Shown: piece by piece, positions 8,857-17,538 of the stretch
Numbering within the stretch: the stretch's first letter is position 1
Layout: each line of letters starts with the position of its first letter
From: Alcaligenes sp. SDU_A2
GTDB lineage: Bacteria > Pseudomonadota > Gammaproteobacteria > Burkholderiales > Burkholderiaceae_B
Assembly (NCBI RefSeq): GCF_038237375.1
Contig: NZ_CP151273.1
Location: 2,108,001-2,172,000, forward strand
Direction of reading: 5' to 3'
Length of the DNA stretch: 64,000 bases
Made by a program: the position numbers and the translations under genes
The notes under the pieces: model-generated
What the model was told of the DNA's origin: nothing
Seen by the model: only the letters and a program-made list of their open reading frames with translations
The model's database searches: none

Positions 8857-9577
8857 ACTAAACCATCTGGCCGTGCAGGCCGGCACGCGCCGCCTGCTCA
8901 GCGATCTGTCACTGCACCTGCCCAGCGGCTGCATCCTGGCCGTGCTGGGGCCCAATGGCCGCGGCAAGACCACCTTGCTGCGCACCATTCTGGGCCTGCA
9001 GGCACCGGCCGCCGGCTCAGTGCGCCTGCAAGGCCACGCCGCCTACGTGCCCCAACGCACCGATGCCCTGTTTTCCTACGATGTGCTGACCATGGTCACC
9101 ATGGGACGCGCCCGCCATCTGCGCTGGTATGCCTCGCCCGGCCGGCAAGACCGGGACATTGCCCGCGCCTGCCTGCGCGCCGTGGAGCTGGAACATCTGG
9201 CCGAACGCCCTTTTCAGGCCCTGAGCGGCGGCGAGCAGCAACTGGCCTGCATCGCGCGCGCCATGGCCGGCGCCAGCCCCATCATCGTGCTGGACGAGCC
9301 CAGCGCCGCGCTGGACCTGTACAACCAGGACCTGATCCTGTCCTTGCTGCGCAAGCTGGCCCGCGAACAAGGCAAGACCATTGTGTTCTCCACCCACCAG
9401 CCGCAACACGCCCAGCACATTGCCGACCAGACCTTGCTGATGCATACCGACGCCTGCGAAGTGGGCCCCACGGCCAACATGTGCGTGGACGCCCGCCTAA
9501 GTCGCCTGTACCGCCTGCCCGTACGGGTCACCACCCTGGCCGAAGGCACCCACGGCGTCATCCCTGTTTTCCGCTGA
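8849..9577 (+). CDS. FecE/HmuV-type ABC transporter ATPase
   Basis: This 242-residue cytoplasmic ATPase energises the FecCD permease. Walker A is GPNGRGKTT (residues 34-42), with Arg where the family usually has Ala, Ser or Cys. The signature is LSGGEQQLACIARA and Walker B IIVLDEPSAALD. The ATG at 8849 is chosen because it begins at the conserved start of the ATPase domain and overlaps the permease stop. Substrate class is as for the neighbouring permease. Confidence 0.93.
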   Translation: MLELNHLAVQAGTRRLLSDLSLHLPSGCILAVLGPNGRGKTTLLRTILGLQAPAAGSVRLQGHAAYVPQRTDALFSYDVLTMVTMGRARHLRWYASPGRQDRDIARACLRAVELEHLAERPFQALSGGEQQLACIARAMAGASPIIVLDEPSAALDLYNQDLILSLLRKLAREQGKTIVFSTHQPQHAQHIADQTLLMHTDACEVGPTANMCVDARLSRLYRLPVRVTTLAEGTHGVIPVFR

Positions 9578-9588
9578 CACCCAAGACC

Positions 9589-10194
9589 ATGACCTCCTTG
9601 ATCGCCTATCTGAACCACTGGAGCGGCACCGGCCCCGCTGCCCTGACGGGCGGGCCTGCGCCACGCGCCCAGAGCCTTCCGCTTTACCACTTGCACGAAC
9701 ATAACCTGCACTCCTTTCGCGCCCTGCTGATTCCCGCCCATGCCGATCAACGCTACCTGCTCAGCCAGCGCAGCCGTCTGCAAGACTATCTGCTGGCCGG
9801 CGGCACCGTGGTCGTCAACGGCCACGTGGCCTACCCGTTTCTGTGCTGGCTGACGCCTTTTCAAGCCGGCACGGCCGGGGGCGTAGAGGGTCTGCGCGTG
9901 CATCGCGCCCAGCCGCACCCCATCTTCCAGGGCGTCGATCCCGACGAACTGACCTTTCGCCGCGGCGTAGCCGGTTTCTACGCCCGCGGGGCCAGCCCTG
10001 CCCCGATGGATGCCGTGGTGTTGAACACACTGGGCCCCGATCATCTGCCCATAGACTGGCTGCTGGCCCTGCCCGGGGGCGGACGCCTGCTGTGCCATTC
10101 AGGCAACGACTTGTGGATGTACGCCGGCAGCACCGACAGCGTCGGGCGCATCGTGCCGCAACTGTTCGACTGGCTGCAGGGAGACGCCGCATGA
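9589..10194 (+). CDS. Hypothetical protein, possible ThuA/GATase-1-like fold (first of a pair)
   Basis: A 201-residue soluble protein with no signal peptide. It shows a pattern seen in ThuA-like or class I glutamine-amidotransferase-like folds: a strand-turn with FRALLIPAHADQ, then a helix and LLAGGTVVVNGH around residues 65-77. A catalytic Cys at the usual elbow is not evident, so enzymatic activity is doubtful. It starts 11 bp after the ATPase gene and its stop overlaps the next start (ATGA), so it belongs to the uptake operon. Function is unknown; a link to processing or sensing the imported compound is only inference. Confidence 0.75.
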   Translation: MTSLIAYLNHWSGTGPAALTGGPAPRAQSLPLYHLHEHNLHSFRALLIPAHADQRYLLSQRSRLQDYLLAGGTVVVNGHVAYPFLCWLTPFQAGTAGGVEGLRVHRAQPHPIFQGVDPDELTFRRGVAGFYARGASPAPMDAVVLNTLGPDHLPIDWLLALPGGGRLLCHSGNDLWMYAGSTDSVGRIVPQLFDWLQGDAA

Positions 10195-10826
10195 CTCACC
10201 GCAGCCCTATCATCGCCGCGCTGGACGCCGGCACCTACTACCACCACCGCACACTGAACACACCCGCGCTGGCCCCCTTCATCGATCGCAGCATCTACAT
10301 CCGCGAACTGAACGAACACGCTCTGGCCAACTGCGACGCGCTGATTGTCTGCTGCCGAACCCATCCTGATCTGCTGATGGCGCATCGGGACTGCTTTGCC
10401 CACTTTCTGGCGGCCGGCAAGACACTGGTCGCAATGGGCGAGACCGGATCGCATCGCTGGCTGGACTCGGTGTGCTGGAGCCCCTCGGAGGTGAACTTTT
10501 GGTGGTGGAAAGAACCCGGTGCCGACAGCGGCCTGCGTCTGGCCGCGCCGAACCACGACCTATTCAATTACCTGAGCCTGGCCGACGCCACCTGGCACCA
10601 GCACGGCAGCTTCACCCCACCGCCCGGTGCCGTATCCCTGATCGACAAGGTCGGTGCCGGCTCGGTGCTGTACGAAGACCGCTGCAGCACGCCGGGTCGC
10701 CTGATCGTGACCTCGCTGGACCCCATGTATCACCACGGCAGTTACTTCATGCCGGCCACCAGCCGCTTTCTGAACGGTTTTTTACCCTGGCTCAAGGCTT
10801 CCACGCCCATCACCGCATCGGCCTAG
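10191..10826 (+). CDS. Hypothetical protein, possible GATase-1-like fold (second of a pair)
   Basis: A 211-residue soluble protein that starts within the stop codon of the preceding gene (ATGA). Its middle (CDALIVCCRTHPDLL, then FLAAGKTLVAMGETGSHRWL) has the same strand-helix-strand layout as the upstream protein, suggesting a divergent paralogue of an amidotransferase-like fold. A Trp-rich patch (VNFWWWKEPG) and several His residues (MYHHGSYF near the C-terminus) stand out and could contact an aromatic ligand or metal. I do not recognise the family with certainty. The TonB-dependent receptor follows 39 bp downstream. Confidence 0.75.
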   Translation: MTHRSPIIAALDAGTYYHHRTLNTPALAPFIDRSIYIRELNEHALANCDALIVCCRTHPDLLMAHRDCFAHFLAAGKTLVAMGETGSHRWLDSVCWSPSEVNFWWWKEPGADSGLRLAAPNHDLFNYLSLADATWHQHGSFTPPPGAVSLIDKVGAGSVLYEDRCSTPGRLIVTSLDPMYHHGSYFMPATSRFLNGFLPWLKASTPITASA

Positions 10827-10865
10827 TCCGCCACCCGCTTTATCCACTCTTACTTCATTGTCTGT

Positions 10866-13025
10866 ATGAAACGCTTTTATCTCTACGCCCCGCTGGTCAG
10901 CGCCGGCTTGCTCAGCGCCAGCCTGGGCGGAACCGCCCTGGCCGCGGACGTCACCCAACTGCCCTCCATCAAGATCACTGCGGACAAGCCCGACACGGAC
11001 ACCCGCCTGCATCCCAAAGGGGCGACGCCGCCCCGCGCCTCCATCGCCCACAGCGTCACTCAGGCGGTCAGCGTGGTAGAGCGCCAGGACATCGAACGTC
11101 TGAATACCTTGAGCACGCTGGATCTGCTCGAACGCATTCCCAATGCGACCGCCAGTCGCAGCGGCGGCATCGCCGGCACGGTCTTTCTGCGCGGACTGAA
11201 CAGCAACGATATGCGCGTGCCCATGTTCATCGACGGCGAACGCTTCCGAGGCCGCAATACCCTGCAATTCATGCTCATCAGCCCGACCGAGATCGAACAG
11301 GTCGAAGTCATACGCGGCCCCAACTCCGCCCGCTTTGGCAGCGACGGCATGGGCGGCCTAATCAACTTCGTCACCAAACGGGCGCACGGCAATCTGACTC
11401 AGCCCTTCCAACTGAACGGCGGCGAATTTTCGGCCACCTACAACAGCAACGGCAATGGCGTGCAAAGCAGCGTGGCCCTGGAAGGTGCCGGGGACGGCTT
11501 TGATCTGCGCGTCTACGCCACCGGCCGTCGGGCGTCCAACTACAACAGCGCCGCCGGCGAAGTCCCGAACAGCGACTTTCGGGGCGGCGGCGCAGGCGTG
11601 GTGCTGGGCTATATGCCCAATGCCCGCCATCGCATCGAAGCCAGCGCCCGCGTGGCCTACATGAAAGACGGCGCAGCCGGCACTGTGCCGACCTACCCCG
11701 TCAGCTACAGCCGCCGCGATCCCTTGCGCGTCACGCAAGGGCGGCTGGCCTACACGGGCGAATTCGACGGTCTGGTCCAATCGCTCAAAGCCAGCCTGTA
11801 TGTCAACCAGTTCGGCACCGTCATCGCCAACCACAACGAAAGCAACCCGGCACGTATCGTAGACCGACGCAATAACGTCATTGGCCCGCTGGTCTGGGGC
11901 GGCACGCTGGCAGCCACGCTGCCCTGGGCCGATACCCACACCACGGTGGGCCTGGACTTCATGCACGAACACCGGCCCGGCTCCGAAGCGCGCAGCAACA
12001 CCACCGTACTGCGCCCCAACGGCAAGGCCGTCAGCAGCGGCACGGATTACAAAAAGAACGGCCCCGACCTGTTCCAGACCAATGTGGGAGCCTTCGTCAC
12101 CACCGAATGGAAGCCGGCCCCAAAGTGGGCGGTCACCGCAGGCGGGCGTTTTGACTGGTTCAAGTCGGACGTAGAGCTGGACCCGCTGCCCTCGCCCAAT
12201 CTGCTGCCCGCATTTCGCGCGGCCCAGAACAATACCGAGACCGCCACCACCGGCAGCCTGGGCTTGTCCTATCAGGCCAGCGACGTGGTCGAGCTGTTGG
12301 GCAGCATCGGCACCTCGTTCCGCATGCCCTGGACATCCGAAATGTTCAGCGGCGGCTTTACCGGCACCAGCTACACCATCCCCAATCCCGGTCTGCGCCC
12401 CGAGCGCGGCACAACCGTGGAGCTGGGCACACGGCTGCAATTCGATCAGGCCACCGTGGGCATCACCGCGTTTCGCAGCAACTACCGCGACTTCCTGGAA
12501 AACGTCACCACGTCCTACCAGGGCCTGCCCGCCACGCAACGTCATAACGTCGGTAAGGCCCGCATCCAGGGGGTGGAGCTGGACTGGCGCTGGCAGTTGA
12601 ACAACACCGTCAATCTGTACGGCAATGCCAGCTACCTGCACGCCACCAACCGCAATACCCATACGCCCTTGCCATCCATTGCGCCGCTCAGCGGTCTGCT
12701 CGGATTGCAATACGTGGCCCCCAGCCAGGCCTACGCCCTGAGCGGCGAACTGCAATGGGCCAAGGGCCAGAGCCGCTATGCCGAACGGGCCGAATACCCG
12801 GCCGCTGGCTTCGGTCTGGTCAACCTGCATGCGCAATGGCAACTGGACCGGATGGGACTGCCGCAACTGGGCAACACCCAAGTGGTGCTGGGCGTGAACA
12901 ATCTATTTGATCGCGCCTACCGCAGCGCTGCCACTTCGTCCAATGTCCGTTACGCCATGAGCGATCTGAACCCGCTGCTGGGCCCCGGCCGCAACATCAG
13001 CCTGAGCATCCGCACCCGCTTCTGA
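10866..13025 (+). CDS. TonB-dependent outer membrane receptor
   Basis: This 719-residue outer membrane receptor has a signal peptide (cleavage likely after GTALAA), a TonB-box-like LPSIKITADK, a plug domain (VFLRGLNSNDMRVPMFIDGE; EVIRGPNSARFGSDGMGGLI) and a 22-strand-type barrel ending ISLSIRTRF with a terminal Phe. There is no N-terminal signalling extension, so no FecIR-type regulation. The region FRMPWTSEMF...NPGLRPERGTTVELG resembles the FRAP/NPNL region of heme and hemoglobin receptors, but the exact ligand cannot be read. It is in the same operon as the FecBCE-type transporter. Confidence 0.93.
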   Translation: MKRFYLYAPLVSAGLLSASLGGTALAADVTQLPSIKITADKPDTDTRLHPKGATPPRASIAHSVTQAVSVVERQDIERLNTLSTLDLLERIPNATASRSGGIAGTVFLRGLNSNDMRVPMFIDGERFRGRNTLQFMLISPTEIEQVEVIRGPNSARFGSDGMGGLINFVTKRAHGNLTQPFQLNGGEFSATYNSNGNGVQSSVALEGAGDGFDLRVYATGRRASNYNSAAGEVPNSDFRGGGAGVVLGYMPNARHRIEASARVAYMKDGAAGTVPTYPVSYSRRDPLRVTQGRLAYTGEFDGLVQSLKASLYVNQFGTVIANHNESNPARIVDRRNNVIGPLVWGGTLAATLPWADTHTTVGLDFMHEHRPGSEARSNTTVLRPNGKAVSSGTDYKKNGPDLFQTNVGAFVTTEWKPAPKWAVTAGGRFDWFKSDVELDPLPSPNLLPAFRAAQNNTETATTGSLGLSYQASDVVELLGSIGTSFRMPWTSEMFSGGFTGTSYTIPNPGLRPERGTTVELGTRLQFDQATVGITAFRSNYRDFLENVTTSYQGLPATQRHNVGKARIQGVELDWRWQLNNTVNLYGNASYLHATNRNTHTPLPSIAPLSGLLGLQYVAPSQAYALSGELQWAKGQSRYAERAEYPAAGFGLVNLHAQWQLDRMGLPQLGNTQVVLGVNNLFDRAYRSAATSSNVRYAMSDLNPLLGPGRNISLSIRTRF

Positions 13026-13053
13026 CCCTTTCCCTGTCTCTCTACCCCGGATC

Positions 13054-13074
13054 GGGCCGCCACAACGGCGGCCC
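13054..13074 (+). other. Stem-loop after the TonB receptor gene
   Basis: A perfect 8-bp GC-only stem (GGGCCGCC / GGCGGCCC) with a 5-nt loop lies 28 bp after the receptor stop and before the FmdE-like gene. No T-run follows. It may reduce transcription into the last gene or protect the receptor message. Confidence 0.4.
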
Positions 13075-13102
13075 GCCGCCCTCTCTTACCCGGAACCTAT
13101 CC

Positions 13103-13636
13103 ATGAATAAGCACCCAAGCCCTAATCCCGAATTGTGCATACTGGCCGAGGAAGGCCCGCTGAACATCCCCTTCGCGGCCGTCCAGGCTTACCACGGCCA
13201 CGGCGCGCTGGCCATGCTGGCCCTGACGTTCCAAGGCCTGCGCGGTGCGCTGGTCAGGCTGCAAAACGATGGCAACCCATTGCCGCGTTCCGCGCTCAGT
13301 GTCATCAGCGGCCATCCCGGCCCCGGCGTGCGCGATGCCATCGAATGTGTCACGCGCGCCGTCACGCGGGGCTGCTACATGGTCGACCGAGACCTGCCCG
13401 CCGCCCGCTACAACAAGGCCGCCGACCGCTCCTACAGCTTCCAGCTACGCGATGCCACGCGCAGCGTTCACGCCATTCTGCGCCCCGGCGTGCTGCCGCC
13501 CGAATTTTTCGACCTGCTGGGCGACCCGGCCCCCGCCGCCCAGCAACGGCACGCCGAGTTGCGCCGCCAGATCGCCGCCCAGGTCCTTGCCCAAACCCCA
13601 GAATCACTCTACGACTACCACGTCCACGCACTCTGA
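13103..13636 (+). CDS. FmdE-like protein associated with metal/heme uptake
   Basis: A 177-residue protein that resembles the FmdE domain (named after formylmethanofuran dehydrogenase subunit E): an early AYHGHGALAML motif (HGH near residues 31-33), and the later DAIECVTRAVTRGCYMV and NKAADRSYSFQLRD segments in the expected order. The CPG that normally follows HGH in this family is replaced by GAL, and the Cys-rich zinc domain of archaeal FmdE is missing, so metal binding would differ. It lies 77 bp after the receptor gene, on the same strand. Its role in uptake is unproven. Confidence 0.6.
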   Translation: MNKHPSPNPELCILAEEGPLNIPFAAVQAYHGHGALAMLALTFQGLRGALVRLQNDGNPLPRSALSVISGHPGPGVRDAIECVTRAVTRGCYMVDRDLPAARYNKAADRSYSFQLRDATRSVHAILRPGVLPPEFFDLLGDPAPAAQQRHAELRRQIAAQVLAQTPESLYDYHVHAL

Positions 13637-13729
13637 TCCACACCGCGCTGCCCGCACAGCGGTTTTCAGGACGGGGCAGCGCCGTACCGTGGCCGGATCG
13701 AATCCGGCCATCAAGCAAACAGTCAGCCC

Positions 13730-15031
13730 CTACTGCAACCGATCCAGCAGCGCATACCAGGCAACGGCGGCCGATATATAAAAACGCTGCAAGCCATGTA
13801 AAGGCACCGGGCTCAGCGACGTAATCGGAAACGGAAAATCCTGCGACGAATGGCGGATCAGCCAGGCCGCAATATGACGTCCCATAACGGTCGCGGCAGC
13901 AATGCCGCGGCCGTTATAGCCCAGAGCAATAGTGACGCCAGGAGCAGGACAATGCACATGCGGCAGCGCATCCGGCGTAATGGCAACCCGACCAGCCCAG
14001 CGATACTCCACATCCAAAGGAGCCAGCTCGGGATAAAGCGTTGTCAATGCTTTTTCGATATGCGCAAAATCCTCTGATCGGACAGGATCGGCAAAATGCC
14101 CGCGTCCGCCCAACAAAACACGACCACTCGGATCTTTACGAAGATAAACCATCAAACGTTGGGCAGTAGACAGTGTCTGCCCGTCGGGCAAAATATGTGC
14201 AGCCGCTTGCGGCATGGGACGGGTCGCGATAATAAAACTGTTGGCCGCCAGAAAGGTACGGGACAGGCCCGGCCAGAGCCCATCGCTGTAGGCGTTGGTG
14301 GCCAGCACCACCTGACTGGCGCGCACACGCCCGCCCGTGGCCGTATCGGCACACCAATATGCCCCATCGCGCTGCAGATGCACAACGGCGCTACCACCAA
14401 AAATCACCGCTCCTTCGGCCTGGGCCGCTCTGGCCAGACCCCGCACATAAGAAAGCGGTTGCAGACTGCCGGCGCGCTGGTCCAGCCAGCCGCCCCGAAA
14501 CAGATCCGTACCGGTGTATTGCAACAGTTGCTGACGATCCAGCATCTGCACAGGGTAGCCCCGTGCACCCCACTGTTGGGCACGACGATGCAAGAGCGGT
14601 ACTTGGGCCTCGTTGTAACTTACTTGCAGCCAGCCCTGGCGAACCGGCTGGCAATCGATGCCATATCGCTCGATCAGCTCAAAAACCAGGTCTGCCGAAC
14701 CGCCGATGGCGTGAATCAAAGGCTCGGCCCTGTCCTTGAGCATGGCCACAAGCTGATCCGGATCATGACGTAAGCTAGGATTGACCTGCCCGCCATTGCG
14801 ACCCGATGCGCCCCAGCCGGGTTGACGGGCCTCCAGCACACACACGCGCGCGCCGGCCCGAGCCAGATGCAACGCGCTGGACAAGCCGGTATACCCCGCC
14901 CCCACCAACAAAACATCATAAGGCTGACGTTCGTATCGCAAGGCTGGCAGCAACAGACGATCCGTCGCTGTCGCTTCCCATAAAGACGACACAAGCGAAT
15001 CCGACGGATCTCCTGAAGCCAAAGCGGTCAC
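13730..15031 (-). CDS. FAD-dependent amine oxidoreductase (DAO family, PuuB-like)
   Basis: A 433-residue flavoprotein of the D-amino-acid oxidase fold. The FAD-binding motif is VLLVGAGYTGLSSALHLARA (about residues 40-59), followed by GWGASGRNGGQVNPS, typical of gamma-glutamylputrescine oxidase-type enzymes. The C-terminal part has RWAGRVAITPDALPHV and GYNGRGIAAATVMGR, the usual second flavin-contact region. The start is a GTG overlapping the ligase stop (GTGA at 15028-15031). As last gene of the seven-gene operon it probably oxidises an amine or amino acid released from, or imported by, the pathway. Confidence 0.88.
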   Translation of the reverse strand: MTALASGDPSDSLVSSLWEATATDRLLLPALRYERQPYDVLLVGAGYTGLSSALHLARAGARVCVLEARQPGWGASGRNGGQVNPSLRHDPDQLVAMLKDRAEPLIHAIGGSADLVFELIERYGIDCQPVRQGWLQVSYNEAQVPLLHRRAQQWGARGYPVQMLDRQQLLQYTGTDLFRGGWLDQRAGSLQPLSYVRGLARAAQAEGAVIFGGSAVVHLQRDGAYWCADTATGGRVRASQVVLATNAYSDGLWPGLSRTFLAANSFIIATRPMPQAAAHILPDGQTLSTAQRLMVYLRKDPSGRVLLGGRGHFADPVRSEDFAHIEKALTTLYPELAPLDVEYRWAGRVAITPDALPHVHCPAPGVTIALGYNGRGIAAATVMGRHIAAWLIRHSSQDFPFPITSLSPVPLHGLQRFYISAAVAWYALLDRLQ

Positions 15032-16710
15032 GACGATGCCTCGTGACCCTGCTGCGCACTGCCTGGTGTCCAGCTCTGCGATTTTCCGTCATACGTCGCC
15101 AAGGGACAGCCGGCCTCCATACCAAGCAATTCCTGCTTGCGTATCTTGCGACTGGGCGTGCGCGGAAACTCCTGGACATACGCGATATAGCGTGGGACCT
15201 TGAACAAAGCCAGCTTTCGCGCGCAATGTTCAATAATGGCCTGCGGCGGACACTGCGCAGGCGAAAACCCTTCCCGCAACAAAATATAGGCCTTCACCTC
15301 TTCGCGCCGCTCCGGATCGGGGACGCCGACCACGGCGGCCTCGGCGATCTGATCCAACTCGCACAGCGTGGCTTCCACCTCGCGGGCCGCAATATTCTCG
15401 CCCGAGCGCTTGATCATGTCCTTCAAACGGCCAACCAGAAAATAATAACCATCCGCATTCCGGTAAAACAGATCCCCCGTGCGAAACCACCCTTGCCGGA
15501 ACGATGCCGCATTCTCGCGGGGACGTTTGTAATACGCCCACAGAATCGAGCGCCCCGCCACCCACAGCTCCCCGGCCGTGCCATCGGCGACATCGCGGCC
15601 ATGCTCATCGACAATACGCATCTGCCGATGCGGACCGGCCAGGCCGCAGGTTTTTTCCAGCGCGCGGTCCTGGGCCTTATTGGGCACCACCATCGCCAGC
15701 CCAATTTCAGACATGCCATACCCTTCGCGAGCGATCGCCCCATAGCGTTCGCAAAACTGCCTGCGCGAGGCCTCGCTCCAGCCATAGATGCTGACATAGC
15801 GCAAAGCCAGCTGACGCTCTTGCGGTGTCTGCTCCCTTGCCTTGAGCGCTGCTTCGGGAAAAATGCAGTACTCAATATCAAACTGCCGCAGCCAATCATG
15901 AAAACTGCCCAGCCGCATTTTGCTTGCCACATAGGCGCAACCGCCAAGCCGCATGGCCGTCAGGAACAACCACATGCCATCCATATAAAAGAACGGCTGC
16001 CACACCAGCACCTTGCGGATCTGACCAGCCAGCTCCAAAGGCGCGGCGGCAAACTGCACCAGCAACAGCCAATAGTCATGACTCAACAGACAGCCTTTTG
16101 GAAAACCCGTAGTGCCGGACGTGTACTGAATGTTCAGTAAATCCGTGCGGTACACCGCCGAAGGCGGCTCGAACGGTACACGGCCCTCACGCAGCAGATC
16201 CGCCCATTGCGCATAATCGGCCCTGCCCGGGCCATGCACAAATACACGCTCGGGAGCAACATAGCCTTGCCCATCTTCGATTTGCTCATAAACCGCCAGG
16301 AACTCGGCGGCCACGACAAAGAACTGAGCATCGGAGTCCTCTAAAATAAAAGACAGATCATTGATCTTGTAGGCGGTATTGACCGGCACAATCACCGCCC
16401 CTATGCGAGCCAGCGCCACCCACGTAATCAAGTATGCCGCCCTGTTGCCCAGCATGACGGCTACATGGGTGCCTTTTCGCACCCCCCTCTGAACCAGGCT
16501 AAAGGCCAGACGATCGGCAGACTCGTCCAGTTGCCTATAACTGAGCGTCTCTCCCTCGTCAAACCACACGCCGACCACCGTATCGCCATGCCGCACAGCC
16601 GCCTGCCGCACAAAGTCACCCAAGGTTTCCGGCAGTACGGCACGCTCGACCGATTGGCGCAACATGGCCATTTCCCGCATGGATTCATCATTCAAGTCAG
16701 CACCGCTCAT
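15028..16710 (-). CDS. AMP-dependent acyl-CoA ligase (CaiC-like)
   Basis: This 560-residue ligase activates a carboxylic acid to its CoA thioester through an acyl-adenylate. The phosphate-binding loop is IQYTSGTTGFPKGCLLSHDY (about residue 190). GYGMSEIG (adenine site), GWFRTGDLFYRNADGYYFLV and GRLKDMIKRSGENIAAREVE follow in order, with a C-terminal lysine region PRTPSRKIRKQELL. It is closest in style to crotonobetaine/carnitine-CoA ligases. Substrate is unknown. It sits between the enoyl-CoA hydratase-like gene and the FAD oxidoreductase gene, overlapping the latter by 4 bp. Confidence 0.88.
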   Translation of the reverse strand: MSGADLNDESMREMAMLRQSVERAVLPETLGDFVRQAAVRHGDTVVGVWFDEGETLSYRQLDESADRLAFSLVQRGVRKGTHVAVMLGNRAAYLITWVALARIGAVIVPVNTAYKINDLSFILEDSDAQFFVVAAEFLAVYEQIEDGQGYVAPERVFVHGPGRADYAQWADLLREGRVPFEPPSAVYRTDLLNIQYTSGTTGFPKGCLLSHDYWLLLVQFAAAPLELAGQIRKVLVWQPFFYMDGMWLFLTAMRLGGCAYVASKMRLGSFHDWLRQFDIEYCIFPEAALKAREQTPQERQLALRYVSIYGWSEASRRQFCERYGAIAREGYGMSEIGLAMVVPNKAQDRALEKTCGLAGPHRQMRIVDEHGRDVADGTAGELWVAGRSILWAYYKRPRENAASFRQGWFRTGDLFYRNADGYYFLVGRLKDMIKRSGENIAAREVEATLCELDQIAEAAVVGVPDPERREEVKAYILLREGFSPAQCPPQAIIEHCARKLALFKVPRYIAYVQEFPRTPSRKIRKQELLGMEAGCPLATYDGKSQSWTPGSAQQGHEASS

Positions 16711-16736
16711 CGCATTCGGCTCCCAGACCCTTTGGT

Positions 16737-17522
16737 TTATGGCGCAAGCGGCAGCTCTTTGTTTTCCGGACCTTGCAGATGCGCTGCGCGTTGCAATCGA
16801 TACAAATGGCTCGTAAACGAAATGGCCTCTCGCCGGGGCTGCTCTACCCCGCGTTCAAACGCCTCCATCTCGACACGCACAGCCACAGGAGGATGGCGGG
16901 CAATCAAAGCCGCAATGGCCAGAGCCCGCTCCATCAAATGCGCCGGTTCCACAATTTCATTGATCAAATCATGGCGCAAGGCCGATTCGGCACTCAACGG
17001 TTCGCCGGTCAGCAACATTGACATCGCAACCGTTCTGGGCAGATGCCGACCCACTTGCGCCATCCCCCCGGCACCGCCCATTCCATAGGCAATCTCCGGA
17101 AAACCGAAACGAGCAGACGGCACAGCCAGCCTGATATCGGTATGCGTCAGCAAGTAGAACAAGCCCATGCCCATGGCCGGGCCATTGACGGCCGCCACAA
17201 TAGGTTTGTAACGATCCAGAATGGCGTTTTCGCGTTCCCAGCCAGGACGGCACTGATCCTTGCCCGCTTGCGAGGGAAAAAAATGCGCGTTCAAATCCTC
17301 TTTAAGCGACCCGTGCCCCCAGGGGTGCTTGATATCATCGCCGCCGCAAAAGACGCGCTCACCCGCACCGGTCAACACACCAACATGAACCTGCCTGTCC
17401 GCCAGAAACGCTTGTAAATGATCGTAGAACTCCTTGTGCATCGGAGGGGTAAAAGCATTGACGGGAGGATTGTCGATCGTAAAAATGCCGATCGTTCCCT
17501 TTCGTTCGTAGCGGACAGGCAT
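16737..17522 (-). CDS. Enoyl-CoA hydratase/isomerase family protein
   Basis: A 261-residue crotonase-fold protein. The oxyanion-hole segments are GERVFCGGDDIKHP (about residues 54-67) and NGPAMGMGLFYLLTHTDIRL. PEIAYGMGGAGG retains one acidic residue of the classical hydratase pair, but the position of the second Glu (in AMEMVLTG of mitochondrial hydratase) is Ser here (AMSMLLTG), so it may be an isomerase, racemase, lyase or hydrolase rather than a true hydratase. The ATG at 17522 has AGGAG 8 bases upstream; longer frames have no support. It follows the permease gene by 16 bp. Confidence 0.88.
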   Translation of the reverse strand: MPVRYERKGTIGIFTIDNPPVNAFTPPMHKEFYDHLQAFLADRQVHVGVLTGAGERVFCGGDDIKHPWGHGSLKEDLNAHFFPSQAGKDQCRPGWERENAILDRYKPIVAAVNGPAMGMGLFYLLTHTDIRLAVPSARFGFPEIAYGMGGAGGMAQVGRHLPRTVAMSMLLTGEPLSAESALRHDLINEIVEPAHLMERALAIAALIARHPPVAVRVEMEAFERGVEQPRREAISFTSHLYRLQRAAHLQGPENKELPLAP

Positions 17523-17538
17523 GCATATGCTCCTAGAC

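Noticed and set aside
11358-12881. Long minus-strand open frame opposite the TonB receptor
   Set aside because: The receptor gene has signal peptide, plug and barrel end; the opposite frame is Gly/Gln/Ala-rich shadow sequence.
13645-13682. Inverted repeat GCGCTGCCC / GGGCAGCGC as a terminator
   Set aside because: The loop is 20 nt and no T-run follows on either strand, so it is not a convincing terminator between the convergent genes.
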